Part shown: one piece after another, positions 52,773-64,000 of the stretch
Position numbering within the stretch: the stretch's first letter is position 1
Layout of the letters: each line of letters opens with the position of its first letter
NCBI GenBank assembly: GCA_019925095.2
Contig: JAHHIN020000030.1
Span: 1,116,001-1,180,000, forward strand
From: Dendrolimus kikuchii
Lineage: Eukaryota > Arthropoda > Insecta > Lepidoptera > Lasiocampidae
Reading direction: 5' to 3'
Length of the DNA stretch: 64,000 bases
Made by a program: the position numbers and the translations under genes
Notes under the pieces: generated by a model
Told to the model about the DNA's origin: nothing
Database searches by the model: none
Seen by the model: the letters and a program-made list of their open reading frames with translations, nothing else

Positions 52773-53479
52773 CAGCATGCCGGCTTGCCGAGTTCCTGAG
52801 GCTGGCGCTTTGACGGTGCCTGTAGCGCGATAACGTATTTGCCTGAACGTGATAGTATTGCCGTTGGTATCATTGGCCTACGGTGTGATGACAAAAGGTC
52901 GATACTGATGCTAGTACTGTAAGTGGAAGTGCTTATGGATCGTGATTGGTAAGCTACAAATTATGTGCTTATTCCACCAGGCACAGAGGGTATGTCATTA
53001 CTATTATTATTTTAGTGAGCATTATGCAAAGTAATATAGTGAGTTCTTCTTTATTTTTTTGAAGGAGTTATGGCTCAACTTAATCTGCATTGTTTTGGGC
53101 AATATTGCAGTAGGTGGTAAAATGTCAGTTGCATGTAAAAATATAAAGACAGAACGAAAAATTAGACCAGTAATCTGCTAAATCATTTTCTGAACTCTTA
53201 AAGACGACACAAAATATGAACGTTACACTAACTACACTATAAATAAATGTTATTTATTGTTACATTTTTTGATAATGTATGTACATGACTACTATGAGCT
53301 GGGTTAGGAGAATTTGAATTGAATTGACCAGTTGGGAAAAATCTTTGTGTAAGATACTGTAGAGGGCAGTAATTTTAAGAGTTTATAATAATTTTGTATT
53401 TGGGAATCTGAATAGCTGAATCAACAGGACCACCTTGAGATAATCTTAATGCATTGGTAAAAAAAACTGAAGGTGGTCT
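52773..53479. other. Unassigned AT-rich sequence after copy C
   Basis: Begins with a short GC-rich patch containing gccgggcagcatgccggc, an imperfect palindrome. No coding sense or repeat match seen. Confidence 0.3.
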
Positions 53480-54345
53480 GGCCAACGGTCTTGCATAATT
53501 TTACAGAGTGATTAGCATCTGCAATTTCTTTGTGAATATCTAGGTTTAGAAAAACAATAGATTTATTAATAAGACTTTCAAATCTGAACTCAAAAAGAAA
53601 AAAAATAAGATATTTATAATAAAAAAAAATGTCAGATCAGAGATCTACTAGGTAGTTACTTTCAAGAAGTGGAAAACTTTTGTGAGTATAATAACTAGAT
53701 GTGTAATTAATTTGATAGACTTGCTCTAAGACAGGAATTCCCAAAGTGGTCAATATCAACCCCCTGGGGTCGAAATCAGTTTCCCAGGGGTCAACATAAA
53801 CAAAAACTGATTTTGGTGATCAGTGAGGTCCAAAAACTGACCCCTATTAATTAAAATAAGTTCTTATTCAAAAAAATCAAGATACTGTTAAGTTGTGTTA
53901 CATGTACCAACTTATTAAGTATCATTGCTGTATGATTAAAAATACTAGGAATAGGATTTTTTTTAAGTAATTTGGCTATGGGGGTCTGAGGTATCAGTTT
54001 ATTTTGGAAAAAGGGGTCTCTTGCCCAGAATAGTTTGGGAATCTCTGGTCTATGATGTCTTAAAGGAAATAATCTGAAAACTCTATCACTGTGTAAAAAA
54101 ATCTGTCCGATAGAAGCTGCCTGCGGAGAATAATACCCCAATCTATACACAACCTGGAAAGTATTAGTTGGAGAAGAATTCATTGCGCTTGTAGAGTGAT
54201 CTTCTGTAGGCTCTTGGCTTGAATGTGATCCAGTTTAATAGAAGCGGATTTATTGCAGAATTCCAATATGAAACAAGCATAGTCATAGTGGCTGCGGATG
54301 ATGGCATTATAAGAGTTAATTTGTGCCACAACAAGCGCAATCTGA
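53480..54345 (-). pseudogene. Jockey-type LINE remnant, split by a hAT MITE
   Basis: On the minus strand 54180-54340 reads LYNAIIRSHYDYACFI, then IKLDHIQAKSLQKI, the late-RT signature of jockey-type LINEs, followed by the SSPTNTFQVV counterpart of the usual short Pro/Leu motif. Left of the MITE, weak sense continues (VKLCKTVGQTTFSFF near 53480-53530). Many stops; old. Left boundary uncertain. Confidence 0.5.
53733..54047. mobile_element. hAT-type MITE, 315 bp
   Basis: Ends CAGGAATTCCCAAAGTGG and its inverted partner (complement CAGAGATTCCCAAACTATTC) match the hAT family's CAG..TTCCCAAA termini. Flanks ctctaaga (53725-53732) and gtctatga (54048-54055) are a plausible 8-bp target duplication with two changes. 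The inside is non-coding. The insertion interrupts a LINE remnant. Confidence 0.75.
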
Positions 54346-54859
54346 AAAGACGAGACTAGTCACATGATACTGAAGTTCATCACATACTATGGAGGAAAAG
54401 ACAACCATGACTTGCTACACCTGTTGTCAGTTTGAGGACTGGATGACTGCTAGCCCAGGCAAGAAGGGATGTGGCGGAGCAGTGGTCAAGAATATTTATC
54501 AGTATACACACCAACCTACTCGGAGTACCTGGCAGATATTTTCTCGTGAGCAAATTCCTTTTTATTTGGTGGCAGATCATCTTGTTCTAAAATAAAGTTA
54601 GTATGACAAACTGGCAGTTACTATGCACATAAACCTTGTTTATTTAAGTGGTACAGGTGGTGAAAACACTTAATTCACTACTCAAATGCAAAGCAATGTA
54701 ATTATAATTGATGAACAAGATATTCTGCAATCATAGATATCTTTAGAATGCTTTTAATTTTGTTGATCGATTAAAGTTGGAACCTGTATAGCAACAAGCG
54801 TGGTTACTGATTGCATTCACTAGACTAATCCGGAAGCGAAGTGGTCGATTCTGGTCACG
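54346..54859. other. Unassigned AT-rich sequence
   Basis: Small open frames only; no recognisable domain, splice-supported exon or repeat partner. Confidence 0.3.
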
Positions 54860-55345
54860 GGGAGTGGCATTCGGGCGCTATACCCAGCAGGGTTAGTATG
54901 ATGGATGCATTCCGCCAGGTTAAAGGGACAGTGTACTGGTCTGGTCTAAAAGGTTGTGGAGAGTGTCATTTGGACCCTATACCCAACAAGGTTAGTTTGA
55001 TGAATACACTATGCCATGTTAAGAGGCAAATGTCATTCGGGCGCTATACCTAACAGGGTTAGTTTGAAGAATACACTCTGCAAGAGGAAAGTGGCATCCA
55101 CGCCATACCCCGAGGGAATGGTTGGAAGGATCCACCTGTCGAGTTCAGATATGCTTATTCGGTTGGCTAGCCAAAAGGATAGTGACATCCGGGCCACACC
55201 CAAGGGGGTTGGTTGAAAAGATTCACTCGTCCGGTTCAGACGTTGGTTCAATAGACCAAAGGATAGTGACATCCGGGCCACACCAGGAAAGGTTGGTTGA
55301 AGGGATTCACTCGTCCGGTCTAGATGTTGGTTCAATAGACCAGAC
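54860..55345 (+). repeat. Imperfect tandem repeat array, about six units of 62-92 bp
   Basis: Units start with a version of gtggcattcgggcgctatacc (54865, 54961, 55028, 55091, 55180, 55268) followed by agggttagt or ggttggttgaa and a variable tail. The last two units are the longest and most alike (gacatccgggccacacc ... tcactcgtccggt ... gttggttcaatagacca). Not coding. Confidence 0.7.
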
Positions 55346-56213
55346 CGATTACGGAAAGTTGAAAGAATCATTTACTCAGTTTAACCACTTTATTCCGGGG
55401 GTCTTCGTGGTTGGGGTCGGAATTACGCTTGTTTAGTTATTGCTAAATGTAGTTATTGTTACTTGCTCATGAACGCGAAGTTAGATTTAAAGTTCAATTA
55501 GTTCCATATAGAATGATATAATTTCAGAGAGTGGTATTTTAAATGCCCGTGGGTCATGTATCAGTCGAAGTCAATGTTAATGATGATAATAATGAGATAA
55601 AATTTTGGTGTGATCTCTGGTAAAGTACCTTATTGGCCGTTTTGAGATAGATTGAGAGACCGAGAGATATGCATAAGACTCTGTAAGAAGTCTGGTTGGG
55701 GATCGTAGTCTGAAGAGGCAGTATGAGCATTGAGTCAGCAGCAGGTGGACTCAAGTGAGAGCAATGCTATAGCTGATTGGTCGTGGCAATAGAGGTCCTG
55801 CCTTGAGAGGTTTTAAATCAAGAAGTTCTAAAAGTTATATTGTATTGGTTTTAATAGTGAAAAGAAGCGACTGTGATACATGGCTCTGGCAAATAATTTT
55901 GGGGTTCTGATTTAGTATTCTTTGGGTTCTGACTAATGATTTTTATAGCTCAGAATAATACTTTTAGTATTCTTAATCATTTCGGCACTTAGAGTTGTCA
56001 TGCATAGATCATTAAATTATGATATCATATTTGAAATAATAAGTGTTGAAGATTAAAATAAAAAAAATCTTTAATTATTGAAGATTGTAAAAGTTAATTC
56101 AAGTAGAGTCATCCAGTAGTGGCAGGATGGACGAGCGGATGTCCTGGTGATTGGAAGTTGTTTGTTTCAGAAATACAATAACGCCCGAGGACGGTCGTAT
56201 GTCAGTCTGGCCG
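55346..56213. other. Unassigned sequence up to the second LTR-like repeat
   Basis: AT-rich, no ORF. The last 100 bases are more GC-rich (gcccgaggacggtcgtatgtcag), but there is no clear polypurine tract before 56214. Confidence 0.3.
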
Positions 56214-56540
56214 TGTAGACGGTTCACTGAAACGTCACTGTCATAGTGTCAAGAGTGATATGTTGTCAATATCACTCTCGCGGAGCGTCGTAACTACGGA
56301 AGCGGGGCGGCGAGAAGAAGGAAGATATAACCTAATAACCTCTTCCAGAGAATGGTCGCCAGCGCACCAAGTATTCGACGAACTGCGATTCATAGCCTTA
56401 AATAAAGTGAATTATAACGTAATCAGTGTTAATATCAAGAGAGATGATTGTTTCATAAATATACCCACATACATCATGCCATGCCATAATGAATTCTGAT
56501 TGGGCTCGTCATGAGCTTATATGGCTCTGACGAGCTTACA
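56214..56540 (+). repeat. LTR-like repeat, uninterrupted copy
   Basis: TGTAGACGG...GCTTACA, 327 bp, about 2% different from the split copy at 38943/46556. It contains the unduplicated target aatatacccacat at 56461-56473, the empty-site counterpart of LINE copy B. It is followed by AATA, the four bases that precede the first copy. It could be a solo LTR or the 3' LTR of one nested element. Confidence 0.75.
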
Positions 56541-57568
56541 AATAAAAGATTCCATTACATAAAACTAATCTCTGTCTATTGTTTGCAAATAAAATAAAAA
56601 CTTTTCAAATTTTATAATAATTTCTTAGAACTGATGGAAATTGACGAATTTTTTTACTTTTGTATATATGTCGGCGCGAATATGTCACTTAATTTATAGA
56701 TGACGTAAGAATAAGGATAATCTAAGTTCTCTCATCTAAAATCAGCAAACTGTCATACAGCATTGTGAATAGCAGAGTTGGTGTTAGTAGACCACGAAGT
56801 ACACATCATGATCAAATAGAAGTGTTAAAAACAGGTCACGTAAAAAGCATCTCAAATAAACGTGCGTATATGAAGAGTTTAATGAAAGTAGATGAAGCGA
56901 AACTTGATTGTCAAGATCGTCGGAAGTGGAGATCCATAGTCTCTGCCTACCCCCATGGGAATAGGCGTGATAATATATATGTATGAACAAATAATTGATT
57001 AACAATAATAAAAATATTTATTTTGTACAGCGCACGTGTGTTAGTTTGCTTTTATGTAGGTGCAAATTATCAAATGATACCATAAAAGTAATAACAGGTT
57101 CTTTAATTTTATATCGATTATTGAGCATTTGTTTAATAATTACCGACCTGGACCAGATGCATTGGACACTGTGCCTCGAGTCTTGGAGCAGAGAGCCCCG
57201 AATTCTACTCGGTGTTTACTCATTTATTTACTTTGTCTACTTATAATTATTATTTGAAAATTATTTTTTAACAATTGTAATCTTTAATAGATTATTTGAA
57301 ATGTTCTTGTGATTTATTATTTGGAAGGAGTAAACTATTCTACTATTACTATTTAAGGAATTACTGACTTTGGCTATAAAAGCTGACGTTCCTTATCTTT
57401 GAAAAAACTCAGTACCGCCCTTTCTATTATGACATCTAATTTGCTTGCAGAAAAGTAAACCTACAGCTTCTATATTATGCTAATTTATTCGATATTAATA
57501 TTATATTTTGCTATTTTTTCGTCATTAATATATAACAAGATAATCGAAGAAAGTATTATTTGGGTGCA
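56541..57568. other. AT-rich interval with a LINE scrap
   Basis: Only 56765-56990 shows sense: SRPRSTHHDQIEVLK, SNKRAYMKSLMKVDEAK and WRSIVSAYPHG, a diverged relative of the LINE remnant at 17329-17600. The rest is unassigned. Confidence 0.5.
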
Positions 57569-57992
57569 ATTTTTTTTTTTTTTGTTTGTTTTGAGGCGAG
57601 GGAAAATGCTTAACCGATTTACGCACAAACTGGGTCGTTGCTAGGGGAACGACACGCGTCGGTCGGGGGCGATAACACTGCAGCAATAGTATGCTCTTGG
57701 CAGCGCTCCGTCCGCGATCGACGTCACAGAATAGTGTGGAAGACTCCGAGCGTTGCTGCACGGGCGAGCAACCCCAATACCCACTAAAAACCCCCTCCTC
57801 CCTGACGACCCTGCGCTTTGAATGTGTTGGAAAGGCTGAGATTTAGAACATAGTTACGCCCAGCCGATCCAGCGCAATAAAGTGCCTGGAGTGTGCCCTG
57901 GGAGAACACACCCCACTTCGTTGTGCGGGGGGTAGAAGGTCCTTTGCTCTTCCTAGCAAGCTAAAGGCCCCCCGCGGTAAACGGAACCTAAC

Positions 57993-60900
57993 TCAGGGAG
58001 GGAAGTAATGCGCGTACCTGCCTCTCCGGGTGCCAGCTGAAGGCCGGCGACCTCGAGAAGACGCATTGGCACGCGCTGCAGGACTTCTCTCCCTGTCTCG
58101 TTCTGCGGCCTCCTTGAGTGACATTACTGTCTCGCAAAAAGTAACCGCAGCCCCCCAATTGTCGCTGCTCTGCAGCATGGCCTTGACCAAGTCGCAGAGC
58201 GAGTCGACTGGACCTACGTGCGTCTCAAGTTCGAAACGCTGCGGCGCCCATGCGGCGCACTCGACAAGCGTGTGTAACGCCGTGTCGGGCGCGCCGCACT
58301 GGCGGCAGTCCGGGGAAGGCAAGCAGCCCACAATGCGACACAGATACTTATCGAAACATCCGTGTCCGGTAAGTATCTGTGTCGTCCTGAAGGTCAGGGT
58401 GCCGCTGGTGCGGTTGACCCATTCCGTCAGCTGTGGCCTGATTGCATCCACCGTGTAGCCGCCATAGGCCGCAGGGTTGTCGAGCTCTTGAGACCAGACG
58501 GCGATCATGGAGGCGGTTTCCCGCTTCCTGATCGCCTCGATTTCGACCTGACAGAAGGTCAGGCCTCTAGCTAGGGCATCCTGCCGGGTGCGGCGCACCA
58601 CTGTCAGGACGTCCGCCTGGAGATGCCAGGGCGGATCGCCTGCCAGGAGGGTGGCCGCCGTCCGCGACACTGTGCGATACCCCCGTATGGTCCTCACGGC
58701 CAGAACCTGCTGCGCCCGTTGCAGCAGGGTTCTGTTGTGGCGGTGAAGTGCATTGGACCAGACGGGTGTACCGTACAGTGCCATACTCCTCAGGATGCCA
58801 GAGTAAAGTTTCCGCGTCGCACCACCCGGGCCCCCTACGTTGGGAAGCAGCCTCGAGAGTGCGCCCGCGGATTTGACGAGTTTGGGAACTAGCTGCTCAA
58901 AGTGCGCTTTGAACAGCCATTTCCCATCGAGAACTAGCCCCAGATATTTCATCTGGGGCCCTACTCTAATGGCCACCCCTTGGACCGAAACGGTCAAGTC
59001 CGCGGGGGGATTGCAAAATTTCCTATGGAACATGATGGCCTCCGTTTTCGCGGGGGAGAACCTCAAGCCCAGCCTAGCTATTCGATCTACGACAATCGCC
59101 AACCCGGCGTTAGCGACGTCCACGGATTCCGCAAATGACGCAGCGCGTGCCGTGAGTAGGGTGTCGTCCGCAAAGCAGATCAGCCCTACCCCGGGTAGGA
59201 CCGGAACCCGAAGGATCCAGTCATAACCTACGTTCCAAAGAATCGGCCCGAGGACCGACCCCTGTGGAACGCCGCACGCGACGCGTCGACGACCTACCTC
59301 GGGATTGCCGGACTCACCGCCCTCCCAAAGGATATGTCGATCCTGCAGGTACGCGCCCAACAGCCTCGTGAGGTACGGGGGGACTCCATGCGCGCGGAGC
59401 CCCTCCCTGATCGTCTCATGAGGGAGGCTGTTAAAGGCGTTCGCTATATCTAGCGACACCGCAAGAACGACATCCTTCGCTTGGACGGCTTCGTCCGTTG
59501 ACGTTCGCAGCGTCTCGAAGGCGTCCATCGTGGAGCGCCTCCGCCGAAACCCGAACTGCGTTTCTGAAAGCCCCGGCTCCACAGTGTCGAGATGCTTCAC
59601 GAGCCGCTCTGCCAAGTTCTTTTCGAAGACCTTAGCGACCTCGTTCAGCAGCACTATGGGCCTGAAGGCGGACGGATCGTTGGGAGGCCGACCTCCCTTG
59701 GGAATCAGGCACAAACGACCCTCCTTCCATTGCGACGGGAGCCGACCTGCGCGAATACAGGCTTCGAACAGTTCCCGCAGCTGGCCGCGTAGATGTTTAG
59801 CGGCCAGGAAGAGGAGTCGACCTGGAACCCCATCGGGTCCCGGTGCCGTCTTCCTGCCCCGGAGCCGGTCCAGGGCAACGTCTAGTTCCCCCTCGGAGAT
59901 AGAGTGAGGCTCCTCGTCCGTGGGAGTGTCGGGAACGGGTGGACCCATACTGGGGGGAGTGAAGTTTCCCGGATCCGGGAAGAGCCCGTCGATAACCGAC
60001 CGGAGCACCTCGGGTTCGAGCGTTTCCGTGACCGTGGATGTGCAAGGCCGCAACGTGTTGCGAGCCCCACGGTACGGACGCCCCCAAGGGTCCCGATCGA
60101 GCGTCTCGAGGAGCTCGGCCCGAGCCCGGGCTTTCGCTTGCAGTATTGCAATCGAAAGGGCCTTTCTGGCCTCCCTAAACTCTCCCACGAGTCCATTTTC
60201 CGCGACGTAGTCCGGAGGACGGCGCGCCCTGCAGCGTTTGAGCCTGTGGCTGATGATGCGAACTGCCTTTCGCATCTCGCCCAGCTCCTCGGTCCACCAG
60301 TGGACCTGCTTGCACGGAGGCTGCCGCTTGGAGACGCGAGGCATCGCCGCGTCGCAAACCCTCGTCAGGGTCTTGCGCATGTGCTCTGCCTGCGACTCCA
60401 GGTTCTCGAATTCGACTGGGTAGGCCCAGCTTTCCGTGAGTGCCCACTCCTCGGCCTGCTCCGGATCGAGCTTGGTAAGGGCCCAACGCGGGAAGAAAGG
60501 GGGGCGATGAACAGGGCTCGGACCGGAGGAGGGGGTAAGCTCAAATCTGATGTACCGATGATCAGAGAGCGACTCCACCTCCTCCAGCACCCTCCATCCG
60601 CCAACTCTGCGGGCGGCCGCATGAGTGGCGAATGACAGGTCGATGACCGATCCACCCCGCGCGCGCACGCAGGTCTGGACCGATCCCTGGTTCAATATGG
60701 TCAGGCCGGATTGAAGAGCCCATTCCTCAACCGTCCGGCCCCTAGGTTCCGTGAACGTATTTCCCCAGGAACAGTGTTTTGCGTTAAAGTCGCCCATCAC
60801 GAAGATCGTTTTAGGCGACAATCTGTCTATGGCAGCCCTGATGGCGTCCAAGTGAAGCTCGAACTCCGCCAGGGGGCGGCTGCGTGAAAAGTAAACGCCT

Positions 60901-61169
60901 ATGGCGACGATACTCCCGCTCTCCGCCACCGCATAGCCCTTTCCTCTTTCAAGACATGTAAGCGGTGTGCCAGAACCGGCTCTGGCCACCACCGCTACCA
61001 CGTCGTCGAGGTCGCCCACTCAATTGCCGCAAGGCGGCACGTAATAAGGTTCGCTTATTACGGCCAAGTTCGCTTGCCACTCCGCCATCGCCTGCAGGCA
61101 CAAATCCTGAGCGGTGGGGGAGTGGTTTACGTTCGCCTGAAATAGTATTGTTACGGGCGTACTAGGCAT
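57993..61169 (-). pseudogene. LINE copy D ORF2 with one nonsense codon
   Basis: Same domain order as copy B. TGA stands at 61018-61022 region in place of TGG in PPCGNWVGDL, about 50 codons from the start; the remaining 1008 codons are open through the endonuclease, RT (FADD near 59170) and CCHC finger to TGA at 57993-57995. A single substitution separates it from an open frame. Confidence 0.88.
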
Positions 61170-63998
61170 TGGAGGTGTCCATTGCGCATACTCCCGTAAC
61201 ACCCGTGCGTTGTTTCGTCCTCGGATGGACGAATTTGCCCTTCACGTAGGGAGGCTGGCAGAACCTCGCCAACGTGGGGTGGGCAGCGTTGAGTCCCCCC
61301 GCCGCACACGCCGCGCAGTGGGGGTTCCGGTCCGTGCAGTCCGGCATCTTGTGTCCGCTCTTACCGCAGCGGAGACACAAGTTAGTCCGGTCCGGGCACG
61401 TGTCCGGACAGGTCTGGGCGCCATGGCCGACGTTGTAACACCGGTAACAACGTATCGGTCTGGCTTCCAGTGCCTCTACCCTCGCCGAGGTGAAGCCTAC
61501 CACGAGGTAGCTCATCTCGACGATGACTTTGGCAGCAGCGACGGGGCACATCACGTACGATGCGCCCAAACCGCCCGGTCCTGCACCGATGTGCTTCGTG
61601 CGCACGTCGTCGCGCCGGCTTTTGCCGGCGCGCGCGATCGCGTCACGCAGCCCATCGACCGTGACCGATTCGTCCAGCCCAGAGACGTAAAGCTCCCCAC
61701 GCTTTACGGGGCGGACGACCTCGGCCATCCCTGCAAGGGCTCCGCGCAGAGCCTCGGCGACGCGGTCCGCCTTGGCCGCGCTCTCGGGTCCCGGCTGGAA
61801 CTCGAGAAGGCGCGCGTCCCTGACGGTCCGCACCACCTTCAGCCCCTCGCGGAGGCCCATGGCCGCGATGTCGACCACCGTCGAGGCCTTCGCGAAGACC
61901 TCGCGATAACCGACACCCTTCGCGGCCGCTGCCGGCAGCAGTTTGATGATAACTGCGGCCGACTTCGGCTCACGGAATACTACCGCAGGCTTCGCAGCCT
62001 GTTTCCGTTGTTGCGGCCCCCGCCCCGGCGGCGGGGGAGCAGCTTGCGCGGGGGGGGGGGGAGGGGGCCCGTCGGCCCTCGCCCCCTTACCCTTTTTCCG
62101 CTTGACGACCGTCGTCCACGCCCCCCCCTCCGGGGCGGGGGCGGGGGCCACGGGCGCCGGCGGCGGCGCGACGTGCGCGATGCGGGCGGGGGCGGGGGGG
62201 GGCGCGACTACCGATGAGGCGGCCGCGGGCCCCGTCCGTTGCCTAGGGGCCGGCTTAGGAGCCGACACCACAGGCACGGGTGCCGTGGCGGGGGCCGTTA
62301 ATGCAACCGCGGCATCGCGTGCCGCTCTTCGCTGCATTTTCAGCCTCCACTTCACCCCCCCTCTATTCGTCTTTTTTTTAGGGGGGGGGGGCCGGTGACG
62401 GTGGGGAGTCCGTCACCCCGACAGCCGGGGTCGCCACCACCTCCATCGGAACCGGGGTACTTACTTCCCCCGCATTCCGCCGGACGGCGGCGGCAGCCGT
62501 GGCCGTTTTCGGCCTAACGGCCACTTTTGGTGCCGGTTTGATTGACGGCGCCTGGCCTCGGTCAGCCGCTAGCGGTGGACGGAGGGTCGGTGCGGCATTC
62601 AGCCGGTCCTGGATTCCGGCGAACCGGGCATCGAGTATGGGGGCGACAACGTCGATCACGGCCCGCACAAACGCGTCGTGATCGATGCCGCCGGGCCCCG
62701 TTGGAGCGGGTGTCGGCGCCACCCCGTTGGCGGCCGCCGGAGCTCGCTCCGTCCCGACGACGGGAGCCGGTGTCGGCCCTGCTGCCGCAGCACGGGCTGG
62801 ACGCGATTTTTTAACCGCAGCGGGTGCGGCGGGCGGTTCCGGTACCGCCGCCGCCTCCGCCGTGGCGGCTTGGGCCTTTCGCTTGACGGGTACGGGGGTC
62901 GGCGCCGCCATTACAGCAGGCGCCGGTTCCGCAACCGAAGCGGAGGCCTTTAGGGCCTTACGCATGTCTTCAAACTCCCTGCGGTAGGAGCGGTTTTCCT
63001 CCCGCAGCGAGCTTAACTCCATGCGTAGCCTGGCGTTCTCGTTACCGAGCTTCCAGGCCTCGGATTCCGGATTTCGCGTGACCAGTGTGTCGACGATGTC
63101 CGACACCCTGGACGCGGCCTCCTTCAGCCGGCGCACGTAAACCCCCTTCAAATTGCCCCACGTTTGGGCAATTTGAATTATCTCGGCGACCTGGGCGCAC
63201 GCCGCTAGGCGGAGCTCCCCAGGGCCGAGAGCCGATATATTCCCGACGAGGGCGGCGCACTGGCTAGCCGCGGCCACTTTGGCGGCGGTTGCCTTGCGCG
63301 CCTTGCGCCCCTTTTCACCCCCCTCGGTGCGGAGGTAGGCCTCCGCACCCGCGAGAATGCTAGTAGTCGCCGCGGGTGCGCCCCCCGTGGGGCGCAGAGG
63401 CGAGCGCGCGCGCGCTGGGGAAGAAGCACCCGACGTGCCGTCCGAATCGGCGCCGCTGCTCTGGGACCGGTCCCAGAAGCGCGACCTCGATCCGGGAACG
63501 AGCATCGGGGCACACGAAATCGGCACCGTTGCCGTTGAAGACGTTGACGGCGCCGCCGAACCCGATGCCGAAGACGATGAGGCTGTGAACGAACATGACG
63601 ACGTCGTCGTGCCCGCCGCCGCTGCCGCTGAAGACGAGGACGTGGACACCGCCGCAGCCGAAGACGCAGGCGCCGACATCGCAACAGCGGCTCCCATCCC
63701 ATTAGGGAAGGAAGACGAGGGGGTCGCCGCTGCCGCGCCTACGAGGTCCCTATTCACGACCCCGGCCGAGGGCGCGAGTGAGGCTCGCGCGACAACCGGT
63801 GACGTGGGACGGCTGCTCTCGACGTTGCAGCCCGAAAGGTTGCAAGTCGATGTCGTAGGCACAGGCGAAGCCCGTGCGCTATACGACACCGTCGTCGTAG
63901 GGCACCCATCCCCTGCCGTCGCTGAACCGGCCGCCGTGTATACCGGACTACAGGCAGGCGCTTCAGGGCGGGAATAACTATGATCGCGAATCGCACCG
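61162..63998 (-). pseudogene. LINE copy D ORF1, frameshifted, 5' end off window
   Basis: Zinc knuckles (CYRCYNVGHGAQTC near 61440) and coiled coil (near 62985-63045) are present. The frame is lost at a G run (62381-62391, 11 G on the plus strand) where copy A has 7, splitting the ORF after SPPSPAPP. Native stop TAG at 61162-61164, overlapping ORF2's ATG. The N-terminal part continues past the window end. Confidence 0.87.
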
Positions 63999-64000
63999 TA

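Larger units (their letters stand above)
57569..63998 (-). mobile_element. R1-clade LINE, copy D (5' end beyond window)
   Basis: Minus-strand copy with T run (57569-57582) as the poly(A) end, the family 3' UTR (to 57992), ORF2 and ORF1. It is the most diverged of the long copies in ORF1 (for example AAAVSTSSSSAAAAAG, MKWRLKMQ region). Its 5' duplication partner lies outside the window. Confidence 0.9.

Noticed and set aside
54841..55053. 70-codon ORF with internal repeats as a small protein
   Set aside because: It covers part of a non-coding tandem array; the repeats do not keep a common frame.
56260..56499. 79-codon ORF in the LTR-like repeat
   Set aside because: The other repeat copy differs within it and is split by a LINE; no domain, no supporting context.
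1..63998. CRISPR arrays, operons, riboswitches, tRNA or rRNA genes
   Set aside because: No regularly spaced short repeats, bacterial gene spacing or cloverleaf-like sequence was seen; the window is clearly eukaryotic.

Overview
The window is eukaryotic: AT-rich host DNA with phase-consistent GT/AG introns, packed with transposable elements. The element mix (env-bearing Ty3/gypsy errantivirus, BEL/Pao element with an env-like region, R1-clade LINEs, CR1/jockey-type LINE scraps, TTAA-type foldback and hAT MITEs) and two zinc-finger host genes (ZAD-C2H2 and THAP type) point to an insect, most likely a moth or butterfly. Lepidoptera is an inference from the style of the dispersed repeats; no rRNA, tRNA, CRISPR or bacterial signature was seen.

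Layout. 1-7010: 3' three quarters of an errantivirus (gag C-terminus, pol, env, polypurine tract, start of 3' LTR), then 3' scraps of two LINEs on the minus strand (7022-8396). 8822-21660: a four-exon ZAD-C2H2 zinc-finger gene (+). Its first intron holds an R1-clade LINE (copy A, 8941-16812) placed 2 nt after the 5' splice site; its second intron holds a LINE scrap, a SINE-like repeat and a 0.73 kb foldback MITE. 21757-27790: repeats and a 5'-truncated R1-like copy (A2). 28347-38724: a broken THAP-type gene (-), split by an apparently intact 8.2 kb BEL/Pao element with identical LTRs and one 2526-codon Gag-Pol-Env ORF. 38943-56540: two LTR-like 0.33 kb repeats that may be the ends of one old LTR element; the first is split by R1-like copy B (39200-46473, minus, the only copy with two long uninterrupted ORFs) and the interval between them holds copy C (46764-52772), a hAT MITE, a jockey-type scrap and a tandem-repeat block. 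57569-63998: R1-like copy D (minus), running off the window.

How the parts work. The errantivirus appears to make Gag-Pol by -1 frameshifting at a T TTA AAC heptamer followed by a 7-nt spacer and a predicted H-type pseudoknot, and Env from a spliced RNA. The R1-like elements carry a zinc-knuckle ORF1 and an endonuclease/reverse-transcriptase ORF2 that overlap at ATGCCTAG, which suggests translational coupling. Three copies with readable target-site duplications (13-15 bp) all join their 3' end to a target GT|R.

The strongest leads are the frameshift pseudoknot, the env-bearing BEL element inside the THAP gene, the splice-site-adjacent LINE in the ZAD gene, the IKEE repeat domain of the ZAD protein, and the nested LTR interpretation of 38.9-56.5 kb.
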